A DNA stretch of 64,000 nucleotides from Neostapfia colusana (Eukaryota; Streptophyta; Magnoliopsida; Poales; Poaceae), in contig JASWHV010000012.1 in assembly GCA_030760725.1 (NCBI GenBank), positions 39,091,652 to 39,155,651 on the forward strand. The letters run 5' to 3'. Made by a program: the position numbers and the translations under genes. The notes under the pieces were generated by a model. It was not told the origin of the DNA. It searched no databases and saw only the letters and a list, made by a program, of their open reading frames with translations. The first letter of the stretch is position 1; every line of letters starts with the position of its first letter. Shown piece by piece: positions 24,118 through 34,472 of this stretch.

Positions 24118-26713
24118 CTACATGATATAACAAGTATATGTGTTAATTAAATGCATTTGAATTGAATTTCAACTTGTGAGGCCTACAAGTCCTACTAGAC
24201 AAACCCAATGACTCTGAAATTTTTACTGTGGTTCGGATACAACCTAAACAGAGACTTGGACAAGTTTTATTTGCAGCAAAGTTCATTTGAGCTCTCCACA
24301 AATAATTATGTACTTGATCTTAATTAGAGCTTCTAGGGTGTTCTAGAGATTTTCATGGAGTAAGCCATGACTTTCTGAAAATTAGATTTTCAGAGGGTCA
24401 TAATGGAGTTGGTCTCACTTAATTTGAAGGTTCCTAGCCTAAGATATGAGCTAAACAATTTCAGAGAAATTCTGAAAATGTTTCTGGACATTTTCTATTT
24501 TTCTGGAACGGTTTTATTAATCACACCATTAGGTGGATCAAATGAGCTCAAATGGATCCAAAATTTTTATGGTAGCTCAGGGATATTTTGGGAACCTTGC
24601 AGCAAAATTTCAGAAGTTTTATCCATAGGATTCTTCAGTTAAAATTCTAACCAGTTTAAATTTTGAAGAATTAATTCTGGAGAAATAGGGATTTTCATGA
24701 AGTGAAACTTGATTTTCTGGAAAGTACTCAGAGAGCTGAATCCAACAAAATTTGGTTCACTCGATTTGGAGTTTCCTAGCCAAAGTTACGAGGGTTTGAA
24801 GTTTGAACAAAATCTGAAAACTGGGAAAAAGTTCAAACCGCTGCGCGTGGGACCCGGGGTTACGTGTCAGCTCCTCATCGGTCGACACACGCGGCTACTG
24901 AGTCCTCTGCGCGCAGCCGCACCCGATCCGGTGCCACAGCAGATCCCAGTTTTAAATTCCCACCGCTGACAGCCGGGACCCACCGGCTTCTTCTTCCTCC
25001 AGCTGTTTTTTACGCGCCCGCGCGCTCAGCTCGCCGGAGCTAACTGCCACTCGCCGGTTCGCCGGTTCCGGCCACCGATCAAGCTGAAGTTCGCCACCAG
25101 GGTGTTTGTGACGTCACGGAACACGGTGGTGGGGTTATCTAGGGCCGCCGGTGACCGAAAGGTGGCCGGCGACGTGTGGCGGCTTCGGTTGAGCTTCGGC
25201 AGTGTCGGCCAGGGTTCTCAGTTCGTCAAAAGCTCGACCAACTAGCTCTACAGCACCAGGGAATGACCAGGAAGCTCAGTGCAACCTTAAACTAGCTCTG
25301 GAGAGGCCGCAAATACGGTCTCACCGTGCGACCGAATGAGTCCGCGAAGAACACCCTCGGAAAAGCTTGGATTACGTCGCCCCGATGTGTTTTCATGCAA
25401 CGGATGCTAAAGGGGTTTTGATCGCCGGCTAGTCTAGCTGCTACATGCAAGATTTGAGGACCTATGGAGAATCAGAGAGGGAGAATTTGCAGAAACCGTA
25501 CCGGCTGCTCGGGTTGAACTCGCCGGAGCCAAATCTTCAAATTCGTCGTCGATGCTGCACGGTCTGCTCCAAGACTTGGAGGAGAGTAGCACCACCATAG
25601 CATGCTCCCGTATCCGTGATCGCTCGGCCATGAAAACCCCTGTGGAGGGCTGTCCACGAGCACCCGATCGTCGGCCGATGCTAGGTCACGGTTGATTGAA
25701 TTGTGGAGGGGCAAGGGAGGCCGAAGATCACTCGTTTCTTGGTCGGGGACGCGAGCAGCGAGTGCACCGTGCCGTTTTGCAGCCCTGGGGGAGATGGCAC
25801 AGTCGATTCGGCCGGTTTCCCAATCGAGCCGAGGTAGCAGAGGAAGGGGGGCGCCGCTCGGTGTTTGCATGCGAGGAGGAGAAGGCAACCGGGGTTTGCA
25901 TCGGCAGAGGGCGTGGAGCACGTTAAGAAGGGCTCAGGACCGACCCTGGGCGCCAGCGCGTGGAGGCAGGAAGCAGCTGGTGGCGCCGTGGTTCCCCTCG
26001 GTGGCACACGAGCAGCCCTCGGTGGCTTCGAACAGAACAGAGGCAAAGTCCTTTGCTTCAGGTGCAAGTGTTGATCTGACACTCTATGACATGTGGATCC
26101 CACCCCCTTTTAACCTCTGATATTAACTTCCTCTCACTTCTACAAACAGTAATCCCCTTAATACCCTCTAGGATTTGAATTATCTACCACATGCCCATTT
26201 GGAATTGGTAGAATTCAAATTGTGAAGTGTTTGACCAAATTTCAGCACATATGCAGTTTGAAATTCAAATAAAGTTTGAATTTGCTAAACCTAGCTCATG
26301 TCAAGATCAACTCCAAATTAGTGAAAATTGGTGTGTGAGCTCACAAAAATGTGCTGAGTAATAATATGCCTCCTACTTTTGAATTTATGGGACGGAAATA
26401 GTTTGAATTCGAATTTGAGTTCAAACCACCCTCTTTCTAGCTATACCCAAAAGGACTTCAAAAAGGTTTAGAATTTGGGTGAACCTTGGCATGGACATTC
26501 CTAGCAAGGTGTATGAGTTTTTCATATGCCCAGCCCCTATATGATGCATGTGGGAAATACCACTTTTGCATTTTGTGAGTTTATCCTCTAATGATCATGT
26601 TGATGGTGTTTACTTGCTCTTCAAAGATGTTCATCAACTTTCTTCAGATGAAGTGTGTGTGTGTGTGTGTGGTGATGAACACTTGAATATGTGCTAAAAC
26701 TTAGGCCCTTACA

Positions 26714-27218
26714 ACCTGCTGGCTACTGCACATGAATGAGGACATGAAGGAGTACAGACGCTGCATCGATGATGGGCTTCATTCTACAGCCCGCTCGCTC
26801 TGCGGTGTGTCAAATAATTTGTGTGGGGTTGTGCAGTATGTCAGCACAATAAAACTGAGCATCTGCACCCTGCAGGGCTGCTGCACCCACTGCCTATCCC
26901 AGCAGAGGTATAGAATGATATTTCTATGGATTTTATAGAAGGTTTTCTCAAGGTTGGTGGCAACTCAGTAATATTGACTGTTGCGGACAGATTCTCTACA
27001 TTTGCCCAGTTCATTGCACTTGGACACCCCTACAGTGCGGCTATAGTGTCCAAGGCAGAACATAGTTCGCTTGTATGGGTTTCCTTGTTCCATAGTCAGT
27101 GACCGTGACACTGTTTTTACGAGCAGCTTTTGGTCCGAATTATTTCAGTTGGCTGTGGTTAAAACTGCATTGAAGCTCAGCATTTTGCCCCTAATCCGAT
27201 AGAAAATAAAAGGTGATG
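26714..27218 (+). pseudogene. Element C, integrase remnant
   Basis: Element C resumes at a LLATAHE motif, the link before the integrase zinc region. It continues with NKTEHLHPAGLLHPLPIP, then the catalytic-core start SMDFIEGF and the stretch VILTVADRFSTFAQFIALG. A version of SDRDTVF and the AFHPQSDG-like text near 27180-27215 follow, with stops and frameshifts. D LTR sequence begins at about 27219. The remainder of C is outside the window. Confidence 0.82.
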
Positions 27219-27299
27219 TGAGGACCCAGGGTCCCGACATACCAGGATCTCGTTGAGGGGTGATGTTTTGTGCAACACCGAATAACACAGGTATAAAGG
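27219..27299 (-). repeat. Family D LTR, left end
   Basis: The sequence TGAGGACCCAGGGTCC... resembles the inverted end of the B LTR (gatcctgg/cacc blocks) but is clearly diverged. It is interrupted after 81 bases by the solo B LTR and continues at 29058. The start could be 27217 or 27219. Confidence 0.7.
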
Positions 27300-29052
27300 T
27301 GTAAGGGCCTCAGTTTTTTACACATAATTGAAGTGGTCATCACCACACACACACACCTCATTTGAGGAAAGATGATGAACACAAATGAAGAGCAAGTAAC
27401 CACCATCAACATGCTCATTAGAGAACAAACTCACACATTGCAAAAGTGGTATTTTCCACGTGTGATATAGGTGGGCTGGACATATGAAAACTCCTACACA
27501 TTGCTAAGGATGTCCATCCCAAGTTTCACCCAAATTCAAAACCTTTTCGAGGTCATTTTGGGTATAGATAGAAAGAGGGCAGTTTGAAACCACATTCAAA
27601 TTCAAACTGTTTTTATCCCATGAATTTAAGAGTGGGAGGCATATTCTTATTCAGCACATTTTTGTGAGCTCACACACCAATTTTCATTCCATTTGGAGTT
27701 AATCTTGACATGAGCTAAGTAGGGCAAATTCAAACTTTATTTGAATTTCAAACTGAACTTGTGCTGAAATTCATTCAAACCAAACCCAATTTGAATTCTA
27801 ATCAATTCAAATGGCTCATGGGTGAATAATTTGAATCACCAGGGGTATTATGGGGCTCACTGTTTACAACAGTGATTAGGAGTAAATTTCAGAGGTTAAA
27901 ACTGGAAGTGGGACCCACATGTCAGCCACTACTCCAACTCAAACCGACTGAGACTTTCTCACTCGGTTAACCGAGCCGCCGCTGCGATCGCCACCGAGGG
28001 GAGCCGCCGTGCCAGCAGCTGCTTGCCCACGCGCGGGCATGAGGCGGTGCAGAGCCTTCTTAAGGCGCCCCCCTCCTCGGCCGAAGCATCACCCGTTTCT
28101 TCCCCCGCAAGAACTCAGCGCCGACCAACACTTTCCACAGCTCGGAATCGATCGGAGAGCGCCGATCACAGCTTCCTCCGTCCCCTCCAGAGCCACGGCG
28201 AGGTACTAGTGACCTTTCTCCGTCTTCCCCGCTGCTAGAATTCAGTTGAGACCAATTTTGAAATCGGTTATGCCGAAAGATATACGTGACGGGTTGTTCG
28301 GGTAACCCTGCAGGTGTAAATCGATTATAATCGCCGTCCCTCGCGGTCAGTGAGTACCACTTGTTCACCGTACCGTGACGTAGAAAGAACAGGCTAGTTA
28401 CATGTTAAAATGTTGCTGATTGAAAGATGGACTTGATTGCTAATGACTTGCTGTAGTTTAGAGCTAGCTAAAGTTCATTTCAACATTGGGCAAAGTACAT
28501 GAGAGAAATGCGTTTCTTGTTTGATTGCGGCTCTCTCATGTGCCTTAGCGTAAGGTTCTCCACAACCTGCTGCTAAAACTTGAAAGTAAGTTTCTACTAA
28601 TTAGGCGAGTCCTTGCAAATGATTTTTACCTCATGTAACCCACCAACCCTCATTTAGAAGTTCCATGTTTAGGTGAGACGGGTCAGACTTGCTGAGCCTT
28701 CGTGCTCACTGCTTGTTTTTGAAGCTTTTGCAGGGTTCTATGAGGAAGGGACTCCCGAAGAGGAGACGGAACCCCAGGAGGGGAACCCCGTCGAGTGGGA
28801 GTCGTGCACGCCGCAGAGTTAGTGTGCGTGTGTGCTAGCAAGGACACGTTCGAGGGCTGAACGTGGACATGATGCGTAGTCTACGCCCGCGAGTGTAGAC
28901 TAAACTTATTTTGATGTAAACATGTTCATAAACCTGTTGATGTAATAAAAATTTTGCTTCCGCTTTGTACCTTTGACGAGTGTTATCCGGTGCTGTGCAA
29001 CGCAGCACCCCTCAGCGTGATCCTGGCTCGACAAGACCATGGGGTCGTGTCA
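27300..29052 (+). repeat. Solo LTR, family B type, plus strand, internally deleted
   Basis: The LTR runs from TGTAAGGG to GTCGTGTCA, with a clean 5-bp duplication AAAGG at 27295-27299 and 29053-29057. At 1.75 kb it is much shorter than other B LTRs: sequence from the GC-rich core jumps near 28240-28285 into the middle of the LTR intron. The second AT-rich part and exon 1 are lost. A perfect GTGGGACCCAC lies at 27908-27918. Confidence 0.92.
28734..28822 (+). CDS. Candidate LTR ORF, exon 2 (truncated solo B LTR)
   Basis: It has the same 89-base phase-1 exon as the other B copies, following TTTTGCAG and ending in TAG. The tail reads EWESCTPQS. Exon 1 is deleted in this LTR, so the ORF cannot be complete here. 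Confidence 0.4.
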
Positions 29053-29057
29053 AAAGG

Positions 29058-30400
29058 AAAACAGATTTCAAACAGCGGAAGCGTTTTTCTTATTACACAA
29101 CAAGTTTCTGCAACTTAATTTACAATAAGATACGGTAGCGTATAATAGTCTACACTCTCGAGCGTAGACTAAGCAAAAGTCTCATGTTCAGGCCTCGAAC
29201 CTGATCCACTAGCAGCACACACAACAAACCATTACGACGGCGGTAACAGCTCCATGGCGGACCTGCCTCATCATCGGGACCCTCCTCAACAACGTACGAA
29301 CCTGCAGCAAAACTTAATAAATAAGGAGTGAGCACGATGACTCAGTAGGACTTAACCGACGCCGCTAATTCATGCAACTCTATATGTTGGAATTAACCGA
29401 CAATGGGATGACATATTTGCAGAAAAACTCGCCTTATTACTGGAACCTTAATTTCAGATTTTAGCAGAAACTTCAGTGTACAGAAAGTAAATTTAATTAG
29501 CTCTGTTCTACAGAAGATACTTAACAGCACAAGTAATTAATCAAACAACAAGTTTATACAGAGAAAACGGTAATATTTATCCATGATACCGTGAACAAGC
29601 GGTACTCAATGACCGTGAGGGACGGTGATTTAAATCGATTTACACCTGCAGGGTTAACCTAAGAAATACGTCACGTGCGCCCACACATGATGCTGCGATG
29701 GAACACATCCGGGGCATCGTATGGGACAACCTTTCACCCGTTAACAAAATGTTGAGCCGGTCACACTGTTATGGGCAGGAGGTCCCTACACGGAGTAACT
29801 ACGTTCCCGCTAGCGGATTTACACCTTGCTGCCCTCAACCAACTCCTATAAGACGGCATGTAATGCCTCAACACTCAGCTACCCGAATTACATCGGTTTA
29901 CCAGTTCCCAAAATCCCGGTATGTCTCGGTACAGTTCAAACTTGTTCAACAGAGCAACACACGACTCAGTCCTCAATCGACACAAGCAAAGCTATGGCTC
30001 ACGGGCCCCCAAAGTCCTGCTGCTCCTACTCTCTGCCTGGTCTCAAGTTTATAACAGATTCTGATGTTCTGTCTATAAACCCGAGTGGTGTCCCCCTTAA
30101 AGCCCTAACCATTGCGAGTAGTTCCGGCTACTCGACTTGTACCGAAACCTATACGGTTTAGAGTATGGCAATGGCTATTCGAGAATTTCTAAACTGGACA
30201 CAAAGACCACGGGGATTTATAGGCTATGCAACTGGAATTTGCAAGAAAACACCTAATGCACAATTCATATACAATCTATATCCGATGTGAAAGTAAAAAC
30301 ATTATAAAGGCGCTTTTAATACAAACCGGGGATTGCCTTACTGCGAGTCGATGACAAAGTCAGTTTCCGGAGGAATGGTCTCGAGGATCTCCGAAGCTTG
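29058..30400 (-). repeat. Family D LTR, continued (cut by element E1)
   Basis: The D LTR resumes after the AAAGG duplication. It has the same order of parts as B and E: exon-2-like segment (29150-29301), conserved block near 29590-29650, stem-loop CGAGTAG-TTCCGG-CTACTCG at 30115-30134, and a donor GTAAG|GCAATC with last exon base at 30337. E1 is inserted within the D exon 1. Confidence 0.75.
29150..29301 (-). CDS. Family D counterpart of LTR ORF exon 2
   Basis: It follows the acceptor GCTGCAG and begins in phase 1 like B and E. It encodes SYVVEEGPDDEAGPPWSC and then a longer, more basic tail to a stop at 29150. The exon 1 fragment (30337-30400) has a TAA just before the donor, one transition away from CAA. 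This copy is thus probably dead. Confidence 0.3.
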
Positions 30401-30650
30401 TGACAGACCGGAATCCGCTCATCCAGGATCGCAGAGGGTGGTGCCGCACGATGCGACACCCGACAGCACACATCATAAGGATACATTGTATTACATTGGA
30501 AACCAACTGAAATGTACAAAGTAGTACACTACTCAGTTACAAACTAGTGTTTATATTACACAGCGGAAGTTAAATTTGTACAAATCAGGCCGGCCTATCT
30601 AGCTGCACTCCTCAGCCCTAGGGCAACCCACACTAGCTGCACTCCTCAGC

Positions 30651-30748
30651 TTAGCGCGGCATGTACGGCTCCCACTCAGCCGTGGTCCCCGACGGAGGGT
30701 AACCCTCGCCGGTGGACTCGTAACCCAAGTCCGTGGGTGGCTCCTCAC
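30651..30748 (-). CDS. Candidate LTR ORF, exon 2 (E1 LTR)
   Basis: The acceptor TTTTTCAG is at 30749-30756 in sense. The exon starts with two bases, then EEPPTD, and continues for 31 codons to a TAA (30651-30653). The tail is AEWEPYMPR. Length and phase equal the plus-strand E copy at 58427-58524. It joins in frame with exon 1 through a GGT glycine codon made across the splice site. Confidence 0.5.
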
Positions 30749-31773
30749 CTGAAAAACACTTAAGCAGCAACCATGAGCATGATGGCTCAACAAGACATAA
30801 CCGACTCACCTAGACATGAAACTCTACATGTAGGTTACAATGGACATGGGATGGTAAAATTTCAGCAAACGGACATGCCTATAAGTTCACCCTTAGTTCA
30901 TCTTTTGGCCACAAGTTAACCGTTCATAAATCTAAAATTTAGTAAGCAATATTTGGTGGCACACATGTAGCAATACAATTATACATATCAGCAGCATTGC
31001 ATCATCACATTCCATAATTTATCTACGTTACGACACAGTGAACAAGCGGTACTCGTCACCGCGAGAGACGGCGAATCGACTCGATATACACCTGCAGGGA
31101 TACCCAAAGAGCATGTCACGTACGCCCACCCGTGGAGCTGCACAGCACACTCACTCGATGTCGTACGGGACAACCTTTCACCCAACAGCCCAAACGTCGA
31201 ACCGGTCGCACCGAAATGGGCAGGAGGTTCCCTACACGGAGCATCTCTCTATGCCCGTTAGCAGATTTCCACCTTGCTGCCCTCAACCTACACCTATAAA
31301 TCGATGTGCTATGCCTTGACGCCCGGAGGTTTAGGTTACATTGGTTTATCGGGGCCCATATATCTGATATGCCTTTGGTACGTTCAATACTTGTTCAGCA
31401 GGGCCGCACACGGATCGGTCCTCAATCGACACGGACAGGGCTGAGCACACAAGACTTCCTCTTGCTGCGCCCTAGCTCCTGCCTAGTCTCATTGTTCATT
31501 TCTAAAGTGATCTCACATCACTCGAACCAATCCCGTGTGTCCCAAAGCCTAACTCGCGAGTAGATTCCAACTACTCAACTTGTACCGAAGTTCTAGGAAT
31601 CATTAAGCCTAGCCTGTCTACTCGAGGTCTTAGACACTACCCTCACTCTTATAAGAAAATCTGGTTATGCATTTGGGTTTCATCCATCTACACCAAATGC
31701 ACATCTATACCTCATACTAAACATGTAAACAAAGCAAAACTTTATAAAAGGGTTAATGCAAACCGGGGCTTGC

Positions 31774-31854
31774 CTTGTTGCTGCTGGTCAGTGGTTAGGG
31801 CTTCGTACGGAAGAATGAAGTCGAGCACTTCCGGAGTTTCCTCGCCTTCAGCGA
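31774..31854 (-). CDS. Candidate LTR ORF, exon 1 (E1 LTR)
   Basis: The exon is 81 bases, phase 1 at both ends, after a GTGTAG candidate acceptor and before CAAG|GCAAGC. It contains EETPEVLDF and DQQQQ. Ungapped alignment with the family B copy at 24037-24117 keeps about 16 of 26 residues; the PEVLDF codons differ only synonymously (for example CCC/CCG, GTC/GTG, TTA/CTC). The intron to exon 2 would be 1,025 bases. Confidence 0.5.
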
Positions 31855-32767
31855 CTACACGTAAACGATATACTATATGTCAATTTAAATGCAATATTTG
31901 AACTTGAATATGTAAAGACCATAATGCTAGCTAGCCCTCCCCTTTGGCTCTGAAATTTTTATGGTGGCTTGGTAGAGTCCGAACCAGAGTCTTGACCAAG
32001 TTTCATTTGCAACAAAGTTCATTTGAGCTTTGTACAAATAAAAGCCTATTTGGTCAATATTATATCTTCTAAGAAATTCCAGGGGTTTTCATGGCTCCAA
32101 CCATTACTTTCTGGAAACTAGAATTTGAGATGGTTCTAATGGAATTGGTTTCATGTCATTTGAAGAATTCTAGAGGAAGCTATACCCTAAACAAGATTTG
32201 AGAAAATCTGAAAAATGTTTCTGTACATTTTTCTATTTTCTCTGGGCAGTTCACTTAATCACACCATTAGGGGGACTAAATGAACTTGGATGGGTCTGAA
32301 AATTTTACTGGGACTCAAGGATTTTCCACTGAACCTCCCAGCCATATTTCAGAATTTTTCATAAAGTAATTCTCCAGATAAAATTCCTAACAGTTTAAAT
32401 TTTAGGGAATTAATTCTGGAAAACTATTATGTTTCATGAGCTGAAATTGGTGTTGCTGGAAATTACTCAAAAATATGAGTTCATCAAAACTTGGTTCACT
32501 GAATTTGGAGCTCCCTACACAAAGTTATGAATTTCTACGATTTGAGCTGAAACTGGAATTATTTTGCTATTGGAAAAAGACTTGGGCCCATGTTTTAAAC
32601 CTCAGCCAGTGAAATCCGAGAACACACGGGCTACAAGGTTACCCTGCACGCAGCCACACGTGATCCCGAGCCACATGTGATCCGGGTTTAAAATTTACTC
32701 ACTGACCAGTGGGCCAGCCCCCACCCTTCTTCTTCCTCCGACCTTTTCTTCCCGCGTGCGCGCTCAC

Positions 32768-32942
32768 CTCGCCAGACCGTGGCGGCGCCTCGCCGGCGGA
32801 GAGTTCCAGGCCATCTCCCGGCCGGAGACTCGCCGACCGGGGGTTTTCTGGGGTCGGGGAACTTGGTTGTGGGCTCGGGCTGGGAGCTAGGGGACCGGAA
32901 CTGTGCCGGCGACGTGCGGCGGCCTCGGGAGATGTTCAGCAC
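32768..32942 (-). other. Possible upstream exon of the E1 LTR ORF in the GC-rich core
   Basis: An ATG at 32942-32940 opens 58 codons (starting MLNISRGRRTS) to GGCGAG|GTGAGC, a good donor, leaving one base. That is the phase needed by exon 1. The donor GT is not kept in the other copies (B has CTGAGC, others GGGGCG), so this is only a candidate start exon. Confidence 0.25.
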
Positions 32943-34424
32943 CGTCGCCCGGAGGTCCTAGCCCGCCAACAACTCAGCCAATCCGCTCTAAAGCACCAGT
33001 GGATGTTAGGGAGGCACGGCAAGCAAGGACTGGCGCATGAAAACACCTTCAAATGGGTCCTCACCGTGCGCCCGATCCATGCCGCCATAGTTGAGCTCGG
33101 AAAGAAAGGAAATACCTCGCACCCTGTCGGTTTCTAGTTAGGATTGTGAAGGAAAATCGACCGCTAGCCAGTCTAGTTCACGGGTGCACGGTTTGGTGGC
33201 CTAAGGACGAAGATTGAGGATGAATTCGATGGATTCTTACCCGGAGGTCCGAGTGTATGCGCCGGGAGAAAAACGTCAAATTGAAGCTCGATGGTCCACC
33301 GTTGGGGCTGCAACTTGGCTAGGAGCAGCGTGACTGTCCGGCTCGTCTCAGAGTGGCCTAGCTTGGCCGTGAAAGCCCTTGGTCCAAGCTTCCCACGGTG
33401 AGCCGGTGTCGGCTGTTCTTCTCAGTCGCCGCCCAGAGCTGCCGAGCTAGGTTTAGGAGGCTAAAACTCGTCTGTCTTCGGGCCGAGGAGGCAGAGAATG
33501 AGCAGCTGGTGTGGTTTTTGGCTAGGAGAGGCGCTGCACGCGAAGGCTCTGCCGGATTCCCTATTGAAGTCGAGCGGCGGCGGTCGGTGGGTTTAGCGCG
33601 AGGGCAACGTGAGCAGTGACGATTTTCACGTGGGGGTGCGTGTTATCACACTGCAGCCGGTGCTCCCACGGCGTGGCTCGGCTGTGCGGTGTCCCTTTCA
33701 CTCGGGCGTGGGAGCAGGAGCTGGTGCGCTGCGCTCGGTCGACATCGGTGAGAAACAGGCAGCGCTCGGTTGTGAAGCAGCTCTCCACTGACCTGTGGGC
33801 CCAACTCTCCCCCTAATCCCTTTTTCCAAATTTTTTTGTAAATATCCAAGCTACTCTCCATTGAATGAGAGTCTTAAGCACCAAGTCACAGTTTGAATTT
33901 GATTTCCTCAGTTTGAAACTGGTTTGGCTAAATTTGCTGGCCATTTGAATTTGAAATTCAAATTCAGTTTGAATTATTGCAATTTTGGCCCCCGACAAGA
34001 TGAAGTCCAATGGAGATGAAAATTGGTGGACTAACTCAGAAAAATGTGCTGAGTTTGAATATGAAGCCAACTTTTGAATTTAAGTGATGAAAGTTGCTGA
34101 AATTTGAATTTACACTCAAATTGGCATCTTTTTCAAATGCCTCCAAAAGTGCCTCAAAGAGTATTGGATTTGCATGAACTTTGGCCCGAGCCTTCCCAAG
34201 ACTATTTAAGGTCTAGGGGTGAGCTAAACCTTGCATGTTCATGTGTAGAAATCCTACTTTTTGGAAGTTAGGGCTTTCCCCTCTAGTCACCCTTTTGATG
34301 GTGGTTACTTGCTCTTCACAAGTGTTCACAAGATATCCAAAAAATGAGCTGTGGTGTTGTGAGGTGATGAACAAATTTTTGCAAGTCCCTTTTCTTGGGT
34401 TTTACATCCCTCCCCTCTTAAGAG

Positions 34425-34441
34425 AATCTCGTCCCGAGATT
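34425..34441 (-). promoter_or_regulatory. Inverted repeat beside the E1 polypurine tract
   Basis: AATCTCG-TCC-CGAGATT is a perfect stem in the same position as in A1 and B. Confidence 0.7.
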
Positions 34442-34472
34442 ACAAAAGAAGAGACAGCGATGTAATAGGAAC

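Larger units (their letters stand above)
22622..26713 (-). repeat. Solo LTR, family B type, minus strand (4.09 kb)
   Basis: This is the reverse complement of the B LTR in structure, from TGTACACGACCCC (slightly altered end) to CCCTTACA. No internal retrotransposon sequence adjoins either side: element C lies on both sides, at the RNase H/integrase junction. The flanks (ATATT and ACCTG) do not match, so no target duplication is seen. It carries the best-preserved B copy of the two-exon LTR ORF, a stem-loop at 23823-23842, a GC-rich core near 24840-26080, and a (GT)n run at about 26653-26671. Confidence 0.85.
30401..34406 (-). repeat. E1 3' LTR (4.0 kb)
   Basis: The LTR runs from TGACAGACCGG to GGTTTTACA, followed by a polypurine tract (34407-34420, CT-rich on this strand). 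In sense it has the GC-rich core (about 32700-33800), candidate LTR ORF exon 1 (31774-31854), the stem-loop at 31557-31577 (one G-U pair), and exon 2 (30651-30748). The five bases before it are GCTTG; the matching copy at the far end of E1 would lie outside the window. Confidence 0.9.

Noticed and set aside
25681..26120. ORFs of about 140 codons on both strands in the B solo LTR GC core
   Set aside because: They are opposite-strand overlapping frames in GC-rich LTR sequence and are not kept in the other B LTRs.
26653..26671. GT dinucleotide run, and the CA run near 27340-27354
   Set aside because: These are ordinary microsatellite tracts at the same place in two B LTR copies.
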